Origin: Globisporangium splendens | Taxonomy: Eukaryota > Oomycota > Peronosporomycetes > Pythiales > Pythiaceae | DNA length: 64,000 nt | NCBI GenBank assembly: GCA_006386115.1 | Contig: VFIW01000030.1 | Location: 1 to 64,000 of the forward strand | Direction of reading: 5' to 3' | In this document: piece after piece, positions 49,849 to 59,828 of the stretch | Position numbering within the stretch: the first letter of the stretch is position 1 | Layout of the letters: each line of letters opens with the position of its first letter | Notes under the pieces: model-generated | Told to the model about the DNA's origin: nothing | Databases searched by the model: none | Seen by the model: the letters and a program-made list of their open reading frames with translations, nothing else | Program-made: the position numbers and the translations under genes

Positions 49849-50738
49849 TTTCCATCGTTGCGAGGACGTTCATTTCTAGGCGTGGAAATGTACGAGATGT
49901 CCATCGGCTCTGGACCATCGTGCGCGACATTCGCTTGTCTTGGTGGCCTTGACGGAAACCCTTGGAACTTGGCTTGCTTGATGCTGAACTCTTCTTGCAT
50001 CGCACGGCTGATGGCTTCGTCCAGCGTCTTGGGGTACTCACGGAACAGTTGGTTCCGGATTGGCCCGTCGTTCAGACCCGCCAAGAACGTCACAACTTGC
50101 GTCGAAACGTCAATCGGCTCGTCAACGATGCTCGATACCAAGTAGCGAGCACGTTGTGCATACGAGTGAAGGTCGAAACGGCCTTGACGAAGCTTGAGGA
50201 ACTCGGCACGCGCACGGAACTCACTCTGCGGAGGTTCAAACGCCTTCTTGAGTTCGGTCTTGAAATGGCCGTAGCTGGGGAAGCAGTTTAGATCCGCTAA
50301 ACGCTTCCCATAAGCCCAGCTCTTCGCACGACCCGCAAGGTTGGACATCGCGAACAACACTTGCTGCGAAGGGTCTCGCAGTTGTCTTGCAGTGATGGCT
50401 GCATCCAACTCGACGAACCATCGTGAGAGAGGTTCGTTCTCTCCGCCGCGATACGGAGAGACGTCAAGCTTCAATGGCACCGTCCTGAGTGAAGAAACAG
50501 GGGTTGCGGCCTGCTTTCGAGATTCAATAATCTCGTGGTGCATGAAGCTGACCACCGCGCTCTTCTGGTCTTCCGGAGACGCCGATCGAAGCAGACTGAC
50601 CACAGCAGCCTCTCCGATGACATCTCGCATGCGCTCAAGCGCCATCCGCTCATGAGAAGACAAGTGAGGGAAACCCTCGATAGTCAACTCGACAGTTTCC
50701 GGTACTGCTGGACCGAGTGGGGTTCCTGTAGCATCCAT
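49692..50738 (-). CDS. G1 gag polyprotein
   Basis: 348 residues from ATG 50738. A capsid-like retrotransposon gag domain (about 85-260: YRGGENEPLSRWFVELD, LRQGRFDLHSYAQRA, GLNDGPIRNQLFREYP) is followed by a CCHC zinc knuckle, CFRCGKPGHFARNC, near 298-311. The gene ends PKNGNG just after the A AAA AAC slip site. The overlap with pol is 157 nt. It forms the particle and binds the element RNA. Confidence 0.92.
   Translation of the reverse strand: MDATGTPLGPAVPETVELTIEGFPHLSSHERMALERMRDVIGEAAVVSLLRSASPEDQKSAVVSFMHHEIIESRKQAATPVSSLRTVPLKLDVSPYRGGENEPLSRWFVELDAAITARQLRDPSQQVLFAMSNLAGRAKSWAYGKRLADLNCFPSYGHFKTELKKAFEPPQSEFRARAEFLKLRQGRFDLHSYAQRARYLVSSIVDEPIDVSTQVVTFLAGLNDGPIRNQLFREYPKTLDEAISRAMQEEFSIKQAKFQGFPSRPPRQANVAHDGPEPMDISYISTPRNERPRNDGKCFRCGKPGHFARNCKVSLPDRQTTQGARSSNHDRSYGRRFERSPGPKNGNG
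49704..49710 (-). promoter_or_regulatory. G1 -1 frameshift slippery heptamer A AAA AAC
   Basis: In gag frame the codons read CCA AAA AAC, i.e. X XXY YYZ. The pol frame is -1 and open across it (AKKREW). A GC-rich hairpin-forming stretch follows downstream, as at G2 and G3. Confidence 0.75.
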
Positions 50739-50849
50739 GTCCCAGACAAGGATGCTCGCAGGGTCTTCGGTCTTGGACAGGAATGCGCGACGTGCTCAAA
50801 GCCGCGTCGTCAAACCTTTTCGCTTCACTGGGTCGTTGGAAGGACCGCT

Positions 50850-50862
50850 CAAAGTGCTACCA
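50850..50862 (-). promoter_or_regulatory. G1 primer binding site
   Basis: TGGTAGCACTTTG starts 3 nt after the 5' LTR on the element strand. It would pair with a tRNA 3' end of the form ..AGTGCTACCA. None of the tRNAs in this window fits. Confidence 0.6.
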
Positions 50863-50864
50863 GG

Positions 50865-51514
50865 TGTAATGGGGCGCTGTTCACAACAGTCCCCAAAACA
50901 CGGCACACACGCTTGTGCCAGAGGAAGCGTCTCCCGACTTGGAGGGAGGAAGGAAGACTTGAGGGCTTGGTGGTAAAATTGCAACTGAATTAAAATGCTT
51001 ATGGTTCCTGTCGCTACATGTAAATGAACCCCAAGGGATCCTAGAGGTTTTATAACTAAAACCTAAACATACACAATAAAACACATAAATCTGATATATA
51101 AAACCTTGGGTACACTGAGGTTGAACCCAGGGGATCTTCGAGAAGCTTGAACTTGAAGTCCCATGGAAAATTCCCTGCAAAGTGATTGGATCGCGCCACT
51201 CACTTCAGATGGCAGACACACGTCGGTCTCATCACCAGTGCAGTTTCCCAAGTAGGAACCATCACTCAGTACTTGATTAGTACCTGGATGTCATCACTCT
51301 GTACTGATTAGTACATGTGAACAACATTCTGCACTGATCAGCACAGAGAGCGCTCGTGACGTCATGGGATGACGTCACATGTGCATGTGGGGACTGTCGT
51401 ACCGTAATCCCTTTGTTAATTGTCTCTCCATAATGCACACTGAAGGTGGTGTGTGGCACACTAGATCTGAGAACAGATCCACCTTCATGTAATGGCTAGG
51501 TATAGCCCATTACA
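50865..51514 (-). repeat. G1 5' LTR
   Basis: 650 bp, TGTAATGG...CCATTACA. U3 holds two TGACGTCA palindromes (51357-51364, 51370-51377) and several GTACTGATTAGTAC-like repeats around 51268-51345. Confidence 0.88.
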
Positions 51515-52416
51515 CGATTATCTCGCAATCGAGAGATACACTTCGCAGCGTCTTCGTTGAAATTCGCAACGAAGGCACTCCACGCTTGCGAAAGGAACAG
51601 CGCTTGTTTCTCAGCGCTGTGAGACTTCTTCGACTTCGATCGACCATCGAAGTACCGCATCGAATGGAAAAGGTCGATGTAAAGCTCCTCGCGCGCCTTG
51701 GGATGGAAGTTCTGTCGAAGGACGAAGTCATCGTCCTTGATGGTACCAACATCGTACAGCGCGTGAGTCCCAGCACGTTGAGTGCCACGATGCGCATGAA
51801 TCCAATTGGGTTTGGGTGTCCACAAGTGGCTCCAGCTAGAAGGAATGAAATCCTTCCCTTGAGAAGGACCCGTCGCCGGATCCTTCGGTTTCGCCGGTAA
51901 GGCAAGATAGCGAGGCAACTCGCTATTTCCCGATGACGCAGACACCTGCGCATCAGACTCGGAATCCACATCGAAGAGCAAGTCTTCGAGGGGATCAACA
52001 GCTTCCAGTTTACAATTGGACGCGTCCAGCGAGAGAAGGATGTTTCTCGCTGCATTCACCAGGTCGGGGTCAGCGGACGCTAAACCTCCTCGACCGAGAT
52101 CCTCCACCGTTGCCTCGCTTTCCGACGCTCCATCGTCGAAAATGGCAACTGCCACGGTGCTTCCGCTCGTTTCTCCGTGAGGAGATCCCTCCTCACGACG
52201 CTTCTTCCGCGAAGGCTCATTCAAGAGGACCGCGGACGACGGACGATTCGCTTCGTTTCGCTTGAGATTCGAACGGTCAACGGAAGAAGACTCGGCTTCT
52301 TCCTCGCGATCGTCACGCACGACATTTGTCGTGGTGCTACTCGCAGGACTGTTGCAAGGAGTCACCTCCTCGCTACTCGACTCGTAGTCAACAGCATCGC
52401 TGTCGATCGAAGACAT
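51515..52416 (-). pseudogene. Unknown ORF interrupted by G1
   Basis: About 300 codons from ATG 52416 (MSSIDSDAVD) to the G1 LTR, where the reading frame runs five codons into the LTR and stops. The N terminus is acidic/Ser-rich with a KKRREEG basic patch. A more ordered C-terminal half follows (DFIPSSWSHLWTPKP, QALFLSQAWSAFVANF). I do not recognise it. It lies just inside a plus-oriented LTR (52626), the same geometry as the antisense ORFs of G1 and G2, so it may be the antisense gene of a third Ty3 family, but its sequence is not visibly related to theirs. Confidence 0.45.
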
Positions 52417-52625
52417 TTGTACGAGGCTCACCTCGCACAGCTTGCGGCGTCTGAATAGCTCTCTGTTGGGTACGACGCACACTGAGGACTGAGCCCGCCA
52501 GACTCAGTGCTCTGCCTTCTGTGGCCAGTTCCTCCGAACATGGAAGAACACCAAAGAACACAGAAAGGCACAGAATGATTGGTCGTGAACGTTTCCACGT
52601 GACCAATCACTTTACGGGGAGATGA

Positions 52626-53048
52626 TGTAATGGGGCTCCCCATTACATGGGTTCCCGGGTCAGGAGAGTGTGGGTTTTCACCCACATGGATTTTACCACC
52701 TCTTCCAAACCCACCCACTACGTACAGTTGGTGACACATTAACACGTGTCACTCATGAACACTGTACATAGTCATTTGCACATTAGCCAATAGGACTAAG
52801 CCATCAGGATTTAATCCCATTGGACGATAGTCGGACTGGACACCCGACTATCTACCAATGAGAGACACCGTAGGTTTCAGTCACCAGGACTGCATATTAG
52901 CACTTTAACAATTCAATTCACTTCTCAATTTGCACGTTAGCGCGTAAAGCATCCTCCTCTCTCTCTAGACACAGCGTTACCGCTGTGCCCTTCCTCCCAC
53001 CTGCGCTTCCTCAACGCACGTGTACGCCGTGTAACGAGTCCCGTTACA
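52626..53048 (+). repeat. LTR of an older retroelement (423 bp)
   Basis: Begins TGTAATGGGG directly after a polypurine stretch (GGGGAGATGA) and ends CCCGTTACA. Each end forms a short inverted repeat (TGTAATGGGG/CCCCATTACA at the left; TGTAACG/CGTTACA at the right). Its partner LTR is not in the window. It cuts a gag-like fragment at 53049. Confidence 0.55.
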
Positions 53049-53260
53049 TCACTGACATCGACACCCCATTCAACTTCACAGAGCGTTTCCAACAAGGACT
53101 CGCTGAAGGAGTTCCGCACACATTCTGTCAGCACCTCAGGGTTTTCACCTGACTTCTGGCACTGTGCATGCATCTTCCCGACGTACTCCGCTCCAAGTTG
53201 CATCCATTCGACCAGCGCCTCCGGAGCGATGCTGCTGATTGTAAGGGTCGACGGTACCAT
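53049..53260 (-). pseudogene. N-terminal fragment of a gag-like or unknown ORF
   Basis: About 70 codons from ATG 53260 (MVPSTLTISS) with helical, hydrophilic content (PEALVEWMQLGAEYVGKM, SESLLETLCEVEW). The frame runs into the 52626-53048 LTR at its C-terminal side. I cannot assign a family. The stretch 53261-53387 shows no gene. Confidence 0.35.
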
Positions 53261-53387
53261 GATGGTACAATGTGCCAATATTTTGGTACATCGGAATGTT
53301 GGTAGATGATTACTACATCTTTAGGAATGATTGTATGTATATGCATAGGTAAAGATAGGACGAGAATTCATCTGTTATCTCAGAAAC

Positions 53388-53995
53388 TGTAATGGGCTAA
53401 GGCTGCCATTACATGCAAGGTGGCTCTTTGTGTGTGTCACACACCACCTTGTGGAAGTGCATTGTGTGTGCGAAGATATTGGGTGAAACACATAAAAGTG
53501 ATCCCCACATGCACAGGTGACGTCATCGTCTGACGTCAGAGCAATCTGTGTCTGAGTTGAGTGTTGGTCGCTCGCAATCATTGAGATTCGGCGTGATTAC
53601 GCACAACAATACTCTAGACACGTGAGTGATGGTTCCTACTTGGGAAACTGCACTGGTGATGAGACCAACGTGTCTCTGCCACCTGAAGTGAGTGGCTGTA
53701 GCCAATCACTTTGCAGGGAATTTTCCACGGGACTTCAAGTTCAAGTTTCTCGAAGATCCCGTAGGTTCAACCTCAGTGTACCCAAGGTTTTATATATCAG
53801 ATTCATAGGTTTTATTGTGCATGTTTAGGTTTTAGTTATAAAACGTGTAGGAGCCCTAGTGGTGTTTTACATGTAGTGTCAGGAACCATAAGCTCATTTC
53901 AATTCAGTTGCATTTTGCCAAGTTCCCCTCAAGTCTTCCTCTTCAAGCGCAAGCGTGCGTGCCGTGTTTGAGGCTGTCTCGGATAGCCTCTTACA
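53388..53995 (+). repeat. G2 5' LTR
   Basis: 608 bp, TGTAATGG...TCTTACA. TGACGTCA palindromes at 53518-53525 and 53531-53538 in U3. Its last ~150 bp differ sharply from the LTR at 60230. Confidence 0.85.
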
Positions 53996-54102
53996 CCTGG
54001 TAGCACTTCGTAGTCCTTCCAACGACCAAGTCAAGAGTCTGCATAGGCCGCTTGTGTAGCGTGCGCGGACATTCCAAGACCCCTGTCCGATTGTGAGAAA
54101 CA

Positions 54103-55146
54103 ATGGAAGGGATTGAGACGCCGATGGGCTCGATGCCTGGAGAGACCGTGGAGCTGACGAATGAGCGTTTTCCTCATTTGTCGAGCCACGAGTGGGCAGC
54201 CCTCGAGCGTATGCGAGCGGTCATCGGTGAGGCGGCTGTGATCAGTTTGCTGAGATCAGCGTCACCGGATGAGCAGAGGAACGCGGCTACGAGCTTCATG
54301 CATCACGAGATCATGAACTCTCATCGACAGCCTGCAACTCCTGTCACGACGATGAGAGTGGCACCTCTGAAGCTCGATGTATCTCCGTACTGTGGCGGAG
54401 AGAACGAACCTCTAGCGAGATGGTTCGTTGAGTTGGATGCAGCGATCACTGCAAGACAACTACGCGACCCAATGCAGCAAGTGTTGTTTGCGATGTCAAA
54501 CCTTGCGGGTCGAGCGAAGAGTTGGGCGTATGGGAAGCGATTGGCGGAGCCACATTGCTTCTACGACCTGGACGACTTCAAGCGAGAGCTGAAGAAGGCT
54601 TTTGAGCCTCCGCAGAGCGAATTTCGGGCTCGCGCTGAGTTCCTAAAGCTTCGTCAGGGTAAATACGACCTACACTCGTACGCTCAACGAGCACGATACC
54701 TCGTGTCAAGTATCGTGAATGAGCCGATTGATGCCTCAACGCAAGTTGTGACATTCATGGCAGGGCTCAATGATGGTCCAATTCGGAACCAGCTGTTCCG
54801 CGAGTACCCCAAGACGCTGGATGAAGCTATCGAGCGAGCGATGCAAGAAGAATTCAGCATCAAGCAAGCCAAGTTCAACGGTTTCGGCCCTCGCCCTGTT
54901 CGACAACACGCAGTCACACACGACGGTCCAGAACCGATGGACATCTCGTATGCCGATGCGACTACAAGCAGATACCCACGCAATGACGGGAAGTGTTTCC
55001 GTTGTGGCAAGCCCGGTCACATCGCAAGAAATTGCAAGGTGTCCTTGCCAAGCCAGCAAGCGACACACGGTTCGCGATCGAATCGACCAGGCAGAGGCCG
55101 GCGATTCGAGCGTTCCCAACAGCCAAAAAACGGGAACGACCAGTAG
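54103..55146 (+). CDS. G2 gag polyprotein
   Basis: 347 residues from ATG 54103 (MEGIETPMGS). Retrotransposon gag domain at about 85-260 (YCGGENEPLARWFVELD, LRQGKYDLHSYAQRA, GLNDGPIRNQLFREYP) and zinc knuckle CFRCGKPGHIARNC near 299-312. Ends PKNGNDQ at TAG 55144-55146. Leader 53996-54102 holds the primer binding site. Related to G1/G3 gag but a separate subfamily. Confidence 0.92.
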   Translation: MEGIETPMGSMPGETVELTNERFPHLSSHEWAALERMRAVIGEAAVISLLRSASPDEQRNAATSFMHHEIMNSHRQPATPVTTMRVAPLKLDVSPYCGGENEPLARWFVELDAAITARQLRDPMQQVLFAMSNLAGRAKSWAYGKRLAEPHCFYDLDDFKRELKKAFEPPQSEFRARAEFLKLRQGKYDLHSYAQRARYLVSSIVNEPIDASTQVVTFMAGLNDGPIRNQLFREYPKTLDEAIERAMQEEFSIKQAKFNGFGPRPVRQHAVTHDGPEPMDISYADATTSRYPRNDGKCFRCGKPGHIARNCKVSLPSQQATHGSRSNRPGRGRRFERSQQPKNGNDQ

Positions 55147-58100
55147 GAGCGGGGCTCCCTACTGGGCGAACAAAGAGTTCTGTGAATGTCGTGGAAGCGC
55201 AGAACTCTTGCCCCGGTGTGCGCAATGCACATGAAGTTTCCGCGAACAGATGTGAGCGTGTCGAGCAAGAGCCAGCCTTGATAGTCCACAAGGTTAAGGT
55301 AGATGGTTACTCAGAACCTCTGCGGGCTCTTGTAGACACTGGTGCGTCGAACAATTTTGTCCGCACACAAGTGGTGAGAAGGCAAGGTCTGGACCTGCCT
55401 ATCTCGAACAAGGAAATGATCGTTCGCTTGGCGAATGGATCGAAAGTGACGATGCCTAAGCGCGTGTTGCGTATGGTAGTCGAATGTGATGATTTCCGAG
55501 GCGAAGATGAGTTTATTCTACTCGACCTCGATGACAAGTTTGATCTGATTCTGGGAATGCCCTGGTTGAGAAGGTACCAACCGAGCATCGACTGGAAGAA
55601 GAAGAAGATCAGCGTCGACAAGCAAGCCGACGAAGACCTCAGCTGCCAGGCAGCAAGAGAGGTGATTTGGGCATATACATCTGTTGAAGATGTGTCTAAC
55701 GAGAGTCAGGCGTGCGATGGCCCCTCACACTCAAATGACAAGCCCGTGAAGACCACTGGAGGTGGAGTAGTCAGGCGCCAGAAAAAGACTGCTCCTGTAG
55801 CCAAGAGCGATGTGGAGTTCCGCTCTGGCAGGGTTAAAGAAGACAAGAAGACCGACGAAGAAGAACGAAGATCTGCAAGCGTCCCTGATCAAGACACAAG
55901 AAAGGCAGAAGATGAAGTGAAGCGACAAGAACAAGCCACTTCAAGCGAATATGTGAACGTCGCAGTCTACAATGAAGAAGGTGACAGCCAGATAGTGCGT
56001 CACGTACAAGTTGAAAATCCTCCAAGTGTGGCTCAAGAATTGATTTCCTTGCCGTTGATGAGCAAGAAGACGCTTAAGCGCAGCCTGGCGAAAGGCGAAA
56101 TTTCGCAAATTTGTGCGATCGTCGATGAAGTTGCCGACGATGTCATCAACACTGCGGAAGTGTTAGATGAGAGGACACGGAAGGAGAGGTTTGATGAGCA
56201 GTCGTGGGACGCTCTAAAGGCAAACCCCGTGTATGGACTTGTCAAGGAATATGCGGACATATTTCCAGACAAAGTGCCGGACGAATTGCCGCAGGACAGA
56301 GGCATTCGTCACGAGATTGATGTACTTCCGGGAACGAAGTACTGTATCACGAGGCAATGGCCGCTACCGAAGGAACAAGTCGATGCGATCGACGAGTTCT
56401 TCGCGCAGCGACAGAAGGCTGGCCATGTGCGGGAGAGCAAGTCTCCGCACTGTAGTCCCACCTTCTGTGTGAAGAAGGCCACAGGCGGTTGGCGCATTGT
56501 TCATGCATTCAACAAATTGAATGATGCGACCATATCTGCTCAGACCCCAGTTCCACGCAAGGATATGATCCTTGATGGAATGGTTGGCAGCACTGTCTTT
56601 AGCGCGATCGATCTGAAAGACGGGTTCTATCAGACTCGAATGCGCGAGAGCGATGTACCATTTACAGCAGTTAGCACCCCTAGTGGTATGCTGTGGGAGT
56701 GGATGGTGATGCCACAAGGTCTGAAGAACGCACCAGCAACTTTCAACAGAATGGTCACGAATGTACTTCATCCATTGAGAGAGTTTGCACCGAGCTACTT
56801 TGACGACATATTCGTTCATAGTAAGGCCTCGGAAGGGAAGAAAGATGTCGATGTTCATCTTGAACATCTTCGTCAAGTCTTTCAAGTTATGCGTGAGAAC
56901 AAACTGTACGCTAACTTGAAGAAATGCATCTTCTTCGCCCCCGAGATCCCTATACTCGGTTGCTTTGTTGGCAAGAATGGCGTTCGGGTCGATCCTGAGA
57001 AGGTCAAGTCTATCGACGATTGGCCTATTCCTCAGAACGTCAAACAGCTACGTCAGTGGCTGGGTTTGGCCAACTATTTGCAAAAATACACGCGCAACTA
57101 TGCAGCGTTAGTGCAACCCCTCACGAGTCTTTTGAAGAAAGATAATGAGTGGGAATGGTCAGAGGAACATCAGGCAGCGTTTGCCGAAGTAAAGAAGAGC
57201 TTAAGAGAAGCTCCTGTCCTAGCTCTCGCAGACCATGAGAAGCCGTTCCATGCAGTCTGCGATGCGAGCGACTATGCCATCGGGTGTGCACTGATGCAAC
57301 ACGATGATGAGGGCAAAGAAAGAGTTGTGTCGTATCAGTCACGACAACTCAGGCCCGCAGAAAGGAACTATCCGGTCCATGACAAGGAACTATTGGCCAT
57401 GAAGTATGCATTGGCAAAGTTCCGAGTCTATTTGCTTGGTGAAAAGCAGTTCGCTATTTACATTGATCACGCATCACTGCGGACAGCTGTAAAGACGCCT
57501 CACCTATCGCAAAGAATGGCAAGATGGTTTTCCTTCTTCGCTGAGTACAACTTTGTTGTACATTATAAGCCCGGCAAGTCAAACATTCTTGCCGATGCAC
57601 TGTCAAGACGTCCGGATTATGATCCGAAGAACAAGAGTGACGACACGAACGGAGCGTGCCGACTCTGTGAAGACGTCAACGCGATTGCTACGGGAGTGAC
57701 AAGCACAGTCCAAGAAGAGATCACTGAGGGATACAAGCAAGACGAAGCATGCCAAGAACTGATCAAGTATTTCAAGAATCCCTCAGAGAAGGCACTCCAA
57801 AACCTCCCACCAAGAGCAAGATCGCGTGTTCACCGCTACAGCATGCACAATGAGCTGCTGTACTATACGGTTGACGAAGGGGATCCAGCGAGGATCGTTG
57901 TCCCCAACGACGAAGGTCTGCGTCATCGACTCTTGTACGAGTATCATGACAGTCCTTCGAGTGGCCATCTCGGACGTGAGAAAACGTTTCTCAACTTGTC
58001 TCGAGATTACTACTGGCCTCACATGTACAAGTGGGTTCGCAAGTATGTGCGTACTTGCGAAGTGTGCCAAAGAGTTAAGCCATCCGGCTCTACTCGGGCC

Positions 58101-59828
58101 CCACTTCGTTCATTACCTGTCCCTCAGGACAGTTGGAAGTCTGTGAGTATGGATTTCATATTCGGACTTCCAAGAGACAAACACGGACGCAATGGCATCC
58201 TTGTGTTTGTGGACCGATTCAGCAAGATGGTGCATCTTGCGCCGGTCTCGGATAAGATCTCGGCAGAGATGACTGCGAAAGTCTTTGTAGACGTGGTGTT
58301 CCGTCTACATGGTCTGCCCTCGGAGATCGTATCGGACCGTGACACTCGGTTTACGTCTAGGTTTTGGCGAACTCTGCTTGGCATTTTGGATACAAAACTA
58401 TCCATGTCAACAGCAGCACACCCAGAGACAGACGGTCAAACTGAACGAGTGAATCGTGTCCTGGAAGACGTGTTGCGCAGTTATGCGACGTCTTTCGGAG
58501 AGTGGAGTGAGTTTCTCCCTCTTGCCGAGTTTGCGTTGAACAACTCCACGCATGTCTCGACAGGTCATACCCCGTTCTATGTGAACTACGGACTCCACCC
58601 GAGAGTGCCAGCGTCACTAGTGGGAGAGGTTTCTACCTTAAGTGGGGGAGAGACTATGGCTAAGGAGCCACAGTCGGATCTGAATGCTGTCACAGAGTTA
58701 AAAGCGAATTTTGACTCGATGAAACCTCTAGACGACATGACAAGTCGCGAGGAACAGCAAGTCGATGACTTTATTGTGAGGAGACAAGCCGTTGTGAGGT
58801 TTGTTCGAGACGCAATTGCAAAGGCTCAGGATCTGCAAAAGGAACAAGCAGATAGGAGCGGAAGGAAGAACAAGCAAGTATATAAGATCAATGATCTTGC
58901 ATTACTTAGCACGGCTAATCTACCTGAACACGCAGTGTCTAACTTGGGGAGTTCGAAACTTCTGCCAAGATATATTGGACCGTTCAGGGTAGTTAAATGC
59001 AATGGTGATGCATACACACTAGACATTCCTAAACGCATGCGACTACACCCTACGTTCTACGTAGGTCGACTAAAGCCTTACCTTCCAAGTGGGTCAGCGA
59101 ACCCTACAGAGCCTTTGGCAGACGATCAAGTCGATCCTGAAGTCGCTCCACCAGCTCGCGAAGAGTCTGTAACTCATCGTCATGGAGCTTCTTCTCGACA
59201 TAAAGGCGCTGAAGCACATCAAAGGACTCGTCCTTTATTGTCTCCAACGCGAGAAGGCGACCATGATACTCCTTCCAAAGTATCTCAAGAGAAGTCCCTG
59301 CCTCTTCCACAGAGCGCAGTAGACGTTCGTGATACGCATCACGAGCTTTCTCAGCCTTCTGGAGTCGTTCAAGCTCGGCTTGAATCTTCTCGAACCTCTA
59401 TTCGAAACGTGACTCCATTGCCGAACGCTGGGCAAGACCATCGAAGAGCAAGTCGATCTTCGACTCCTGCTCCTTCAACCGGTCTTCGAGGCTTTCGCAC
59501 CGGTCTTCGAGTACCGCATTGCGAACTTCAAGAGCCTCGATCTGAGCGCGGTGAGCACTCTTCCACTTCCAGAGTCGCTCAATCGTTTTCGCGTTCAGCC
59601 CCACCTCCTCTGATCGATCATCAGGGAGAGCGTCGTTGGATCGTTGAGTCGATAGTCGATCATGAGGATCGATCGACTCGTCGTCGAGGAGAGAAGTCGT
59701 TGAACCGTCAACGCTTCTACAGAGTACGGTGGCTTGGCTATCCGCCGGACTCGGACACGTGGGAACCTCGAGAGACTCTTCAGTCTGATGTTCCCGACGT
59801 GGTTCACAGCTACGAACAGAGCTTGTAG
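54993..59828 (+). CDS. G2 pol: protease-RT-RNase H-integrase-chromodomain
   Basis: 1,611 open codons in -1 relative to gag, entered at the slip site 55125-55131. Protease DTGASNN near 115. RT with FSAIDLKDGFYQT, MPQGLKNAPATF and catalytic YFDD at 602-605. RNase H CDASDYAIG. Integrase HHCC (HDSPSSGHLG, CEVCQ) and D-D-E (SMDFIFG near 1054, SDRDTRF, DGQTERVN). Chromodomain VVESIVDHED..YPPDSDTWEP at about 1550-1608, ending HSYEQSL. No inactivating change seen, so the element may be coding-competent. The last ~240 codons are overlapped by the antisense ORF. Confidence 0.94.
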   Translation: MFPLWQARSHRKKLQGVLAKPASDTRFAIESTRQRPAIRAFPTAKKRERPVGAGLPTGRTKSSVNVVEAQNSCPGVRNAHEVSANRCERVEQEPALIVHKVKVDGYSEPLRALVDTGASNNFVRTQVVRRQGLDLPISNKEMIVRLANGSKVTMPKRVLRMVVECDDFRGEDEFILLDLDDKFDLILGMPWLRRYQPSIDWKKKKISVDKQADEDLSCQAAREVIWAYTSVEDVSNESQACDGPSHSNDKPVKTTGGGVVRRQKKTAPVAKSDVEFRSGRVKEDKKTDEEERRSASVPDQDTRKAEDEVKRQEQATSSEYVNVAVYNEEGDSQIVRHVQVENPPSVAQELISLPLMSKKTLKRSLAKGEISQICAIVDEVADDVINTAEVLDERTRKERFDEQSWDALKANPVYGLVKEYADIFPDKVPDELPQDRGIRHEIDVLPGTKYCITRQWPLPKEQVDAIDEFFAQRQKAGHVRESKSPHCSPTFCVKKATGGWRIVHAFNKLNDATISAQTPVPRKDMILDGMVGSTVFSAIDLKDGFYQTRMRESDVPFTAVSTPSGMLWEWMVMPQGLKNAPATFNRMVTNVLHPLREFAPSYFDDIFVHSKASEGKKDVDVHLEHLRQVFQVMRENKLYANLKKCIFFAPEIPILGCFVGKNGVRVDPEKVKSIDDWPIPQNVKQLRQWLGLANYLQKYTRNYAALVQPLTSLLKKDNEWEWSEEHQAAFAEVKKSLREAPVLALADHEKPFHAVCDASDYAIGCALMQHDDEGKERVVSYQSRQLRPAERNYPVHDKELLAMKYALAKFRVYLLGEKQFAIYIDHASLRTAVKTPHLSQRMARWFSFFAEYNFVVHYKPGKSNILADALSRRPDYDPKNKSDDTNGACRLCEDVNAIATGVTSTVQEEITEGYKQDEACQELIKYFKNPSEKALQNLPPRARSRVHRYSMHNELLYYTVDEGDPARIVVPNDEGLRHRLLYEYHDSPSSGHLGREKTFLNLSRDYYWPHMYKWVRKYVRTCEVCQRVKPSGSTRAPLRSLPVPQDSWKSVSMDFIFGLPRDKHGRNGILVFVDRFSKMVHLAPVSDKISAEMTAKVFVDVVFRLHGLPSEIVSDRDTRFTSRFWRTLLGILDTKLSMSTAAHPETDGQTERVNRVLEDVLRSYATSFGEWSEFLPLAEFALNNSTHVSTGHTPFYVNYGLHPRVPASLVGEVSTLSGGETMAKEPQSDLNAVTELKANFDSMKPLDDMTSREEQQVDDFIVRRQAVVRFVRDAIAKAQDLQKEQADRSGRKNKQVYKINDLALLSTANLPEHAVSNLGSSKLLPRYIGPFRVVKCNGDAYTLDIPKRMRLHPTFYVGRLKPYLPSGSANPTEPLADDQVDPEVAPPAREESVTHRHGASSRHKGAEAHQRTRPLLSPTREGDHDTPSKVSQEKSLPLPQSAVDVRDTHHELSQPSGVVQARLESSRTSIRNVTPLPNAGQDHRRASRSSTPAPSTGLRGFRTGLRVPHCELQEPRSERGEHSSTSRVAQSFSRSAPPPLIDHQGERRWIVESIVDHEDRSTRRRGEKSLNRQRFYRVRWLGYPPDSDTWEPRETLQSDVPDVVHSYEQSL
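55125..55165 (+). promoter_or_regulatory. G2 programmed -1 frameshift signal
   Basis: Slippery A AAA AAC (55125-55131, codons CCA AAA AAC) followed after 8 nt by a hairpin at 55140-55165: CCAGTAGG pairs with CCTACTGG and AGC with GCT, one bulged C, loop GGG. The gag stop lies inside the hairpin. Layout matches known retroviral/coronaviral-type -1 sites. Confidence 0.78.

Larger units (their letters stand above)
43872..51514 (-). mobile_element. Ty3/gypsy chromodomain retrotransposon G1
   Basis: Minus-strand element of 7.6 kb: 5' LTR 50865-51514, primer binding site, gag, pol in -1 frame, polypurine tract, 3' LTR 43872-44521. Domain order PR-RT-RNaseH-IN-chromodomain places it among chromoviruses. 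The protein sequence is close to G3. It splits an older ORF (51515-52416). Confidence 0.92.

Noticed and set aside
43872..51514. Target-site duplication of G1
   Set aside because: The five bases outside the LTRs (AATCG and GTTCG on the element strand) agree only partly, so I do not claim a duplication.
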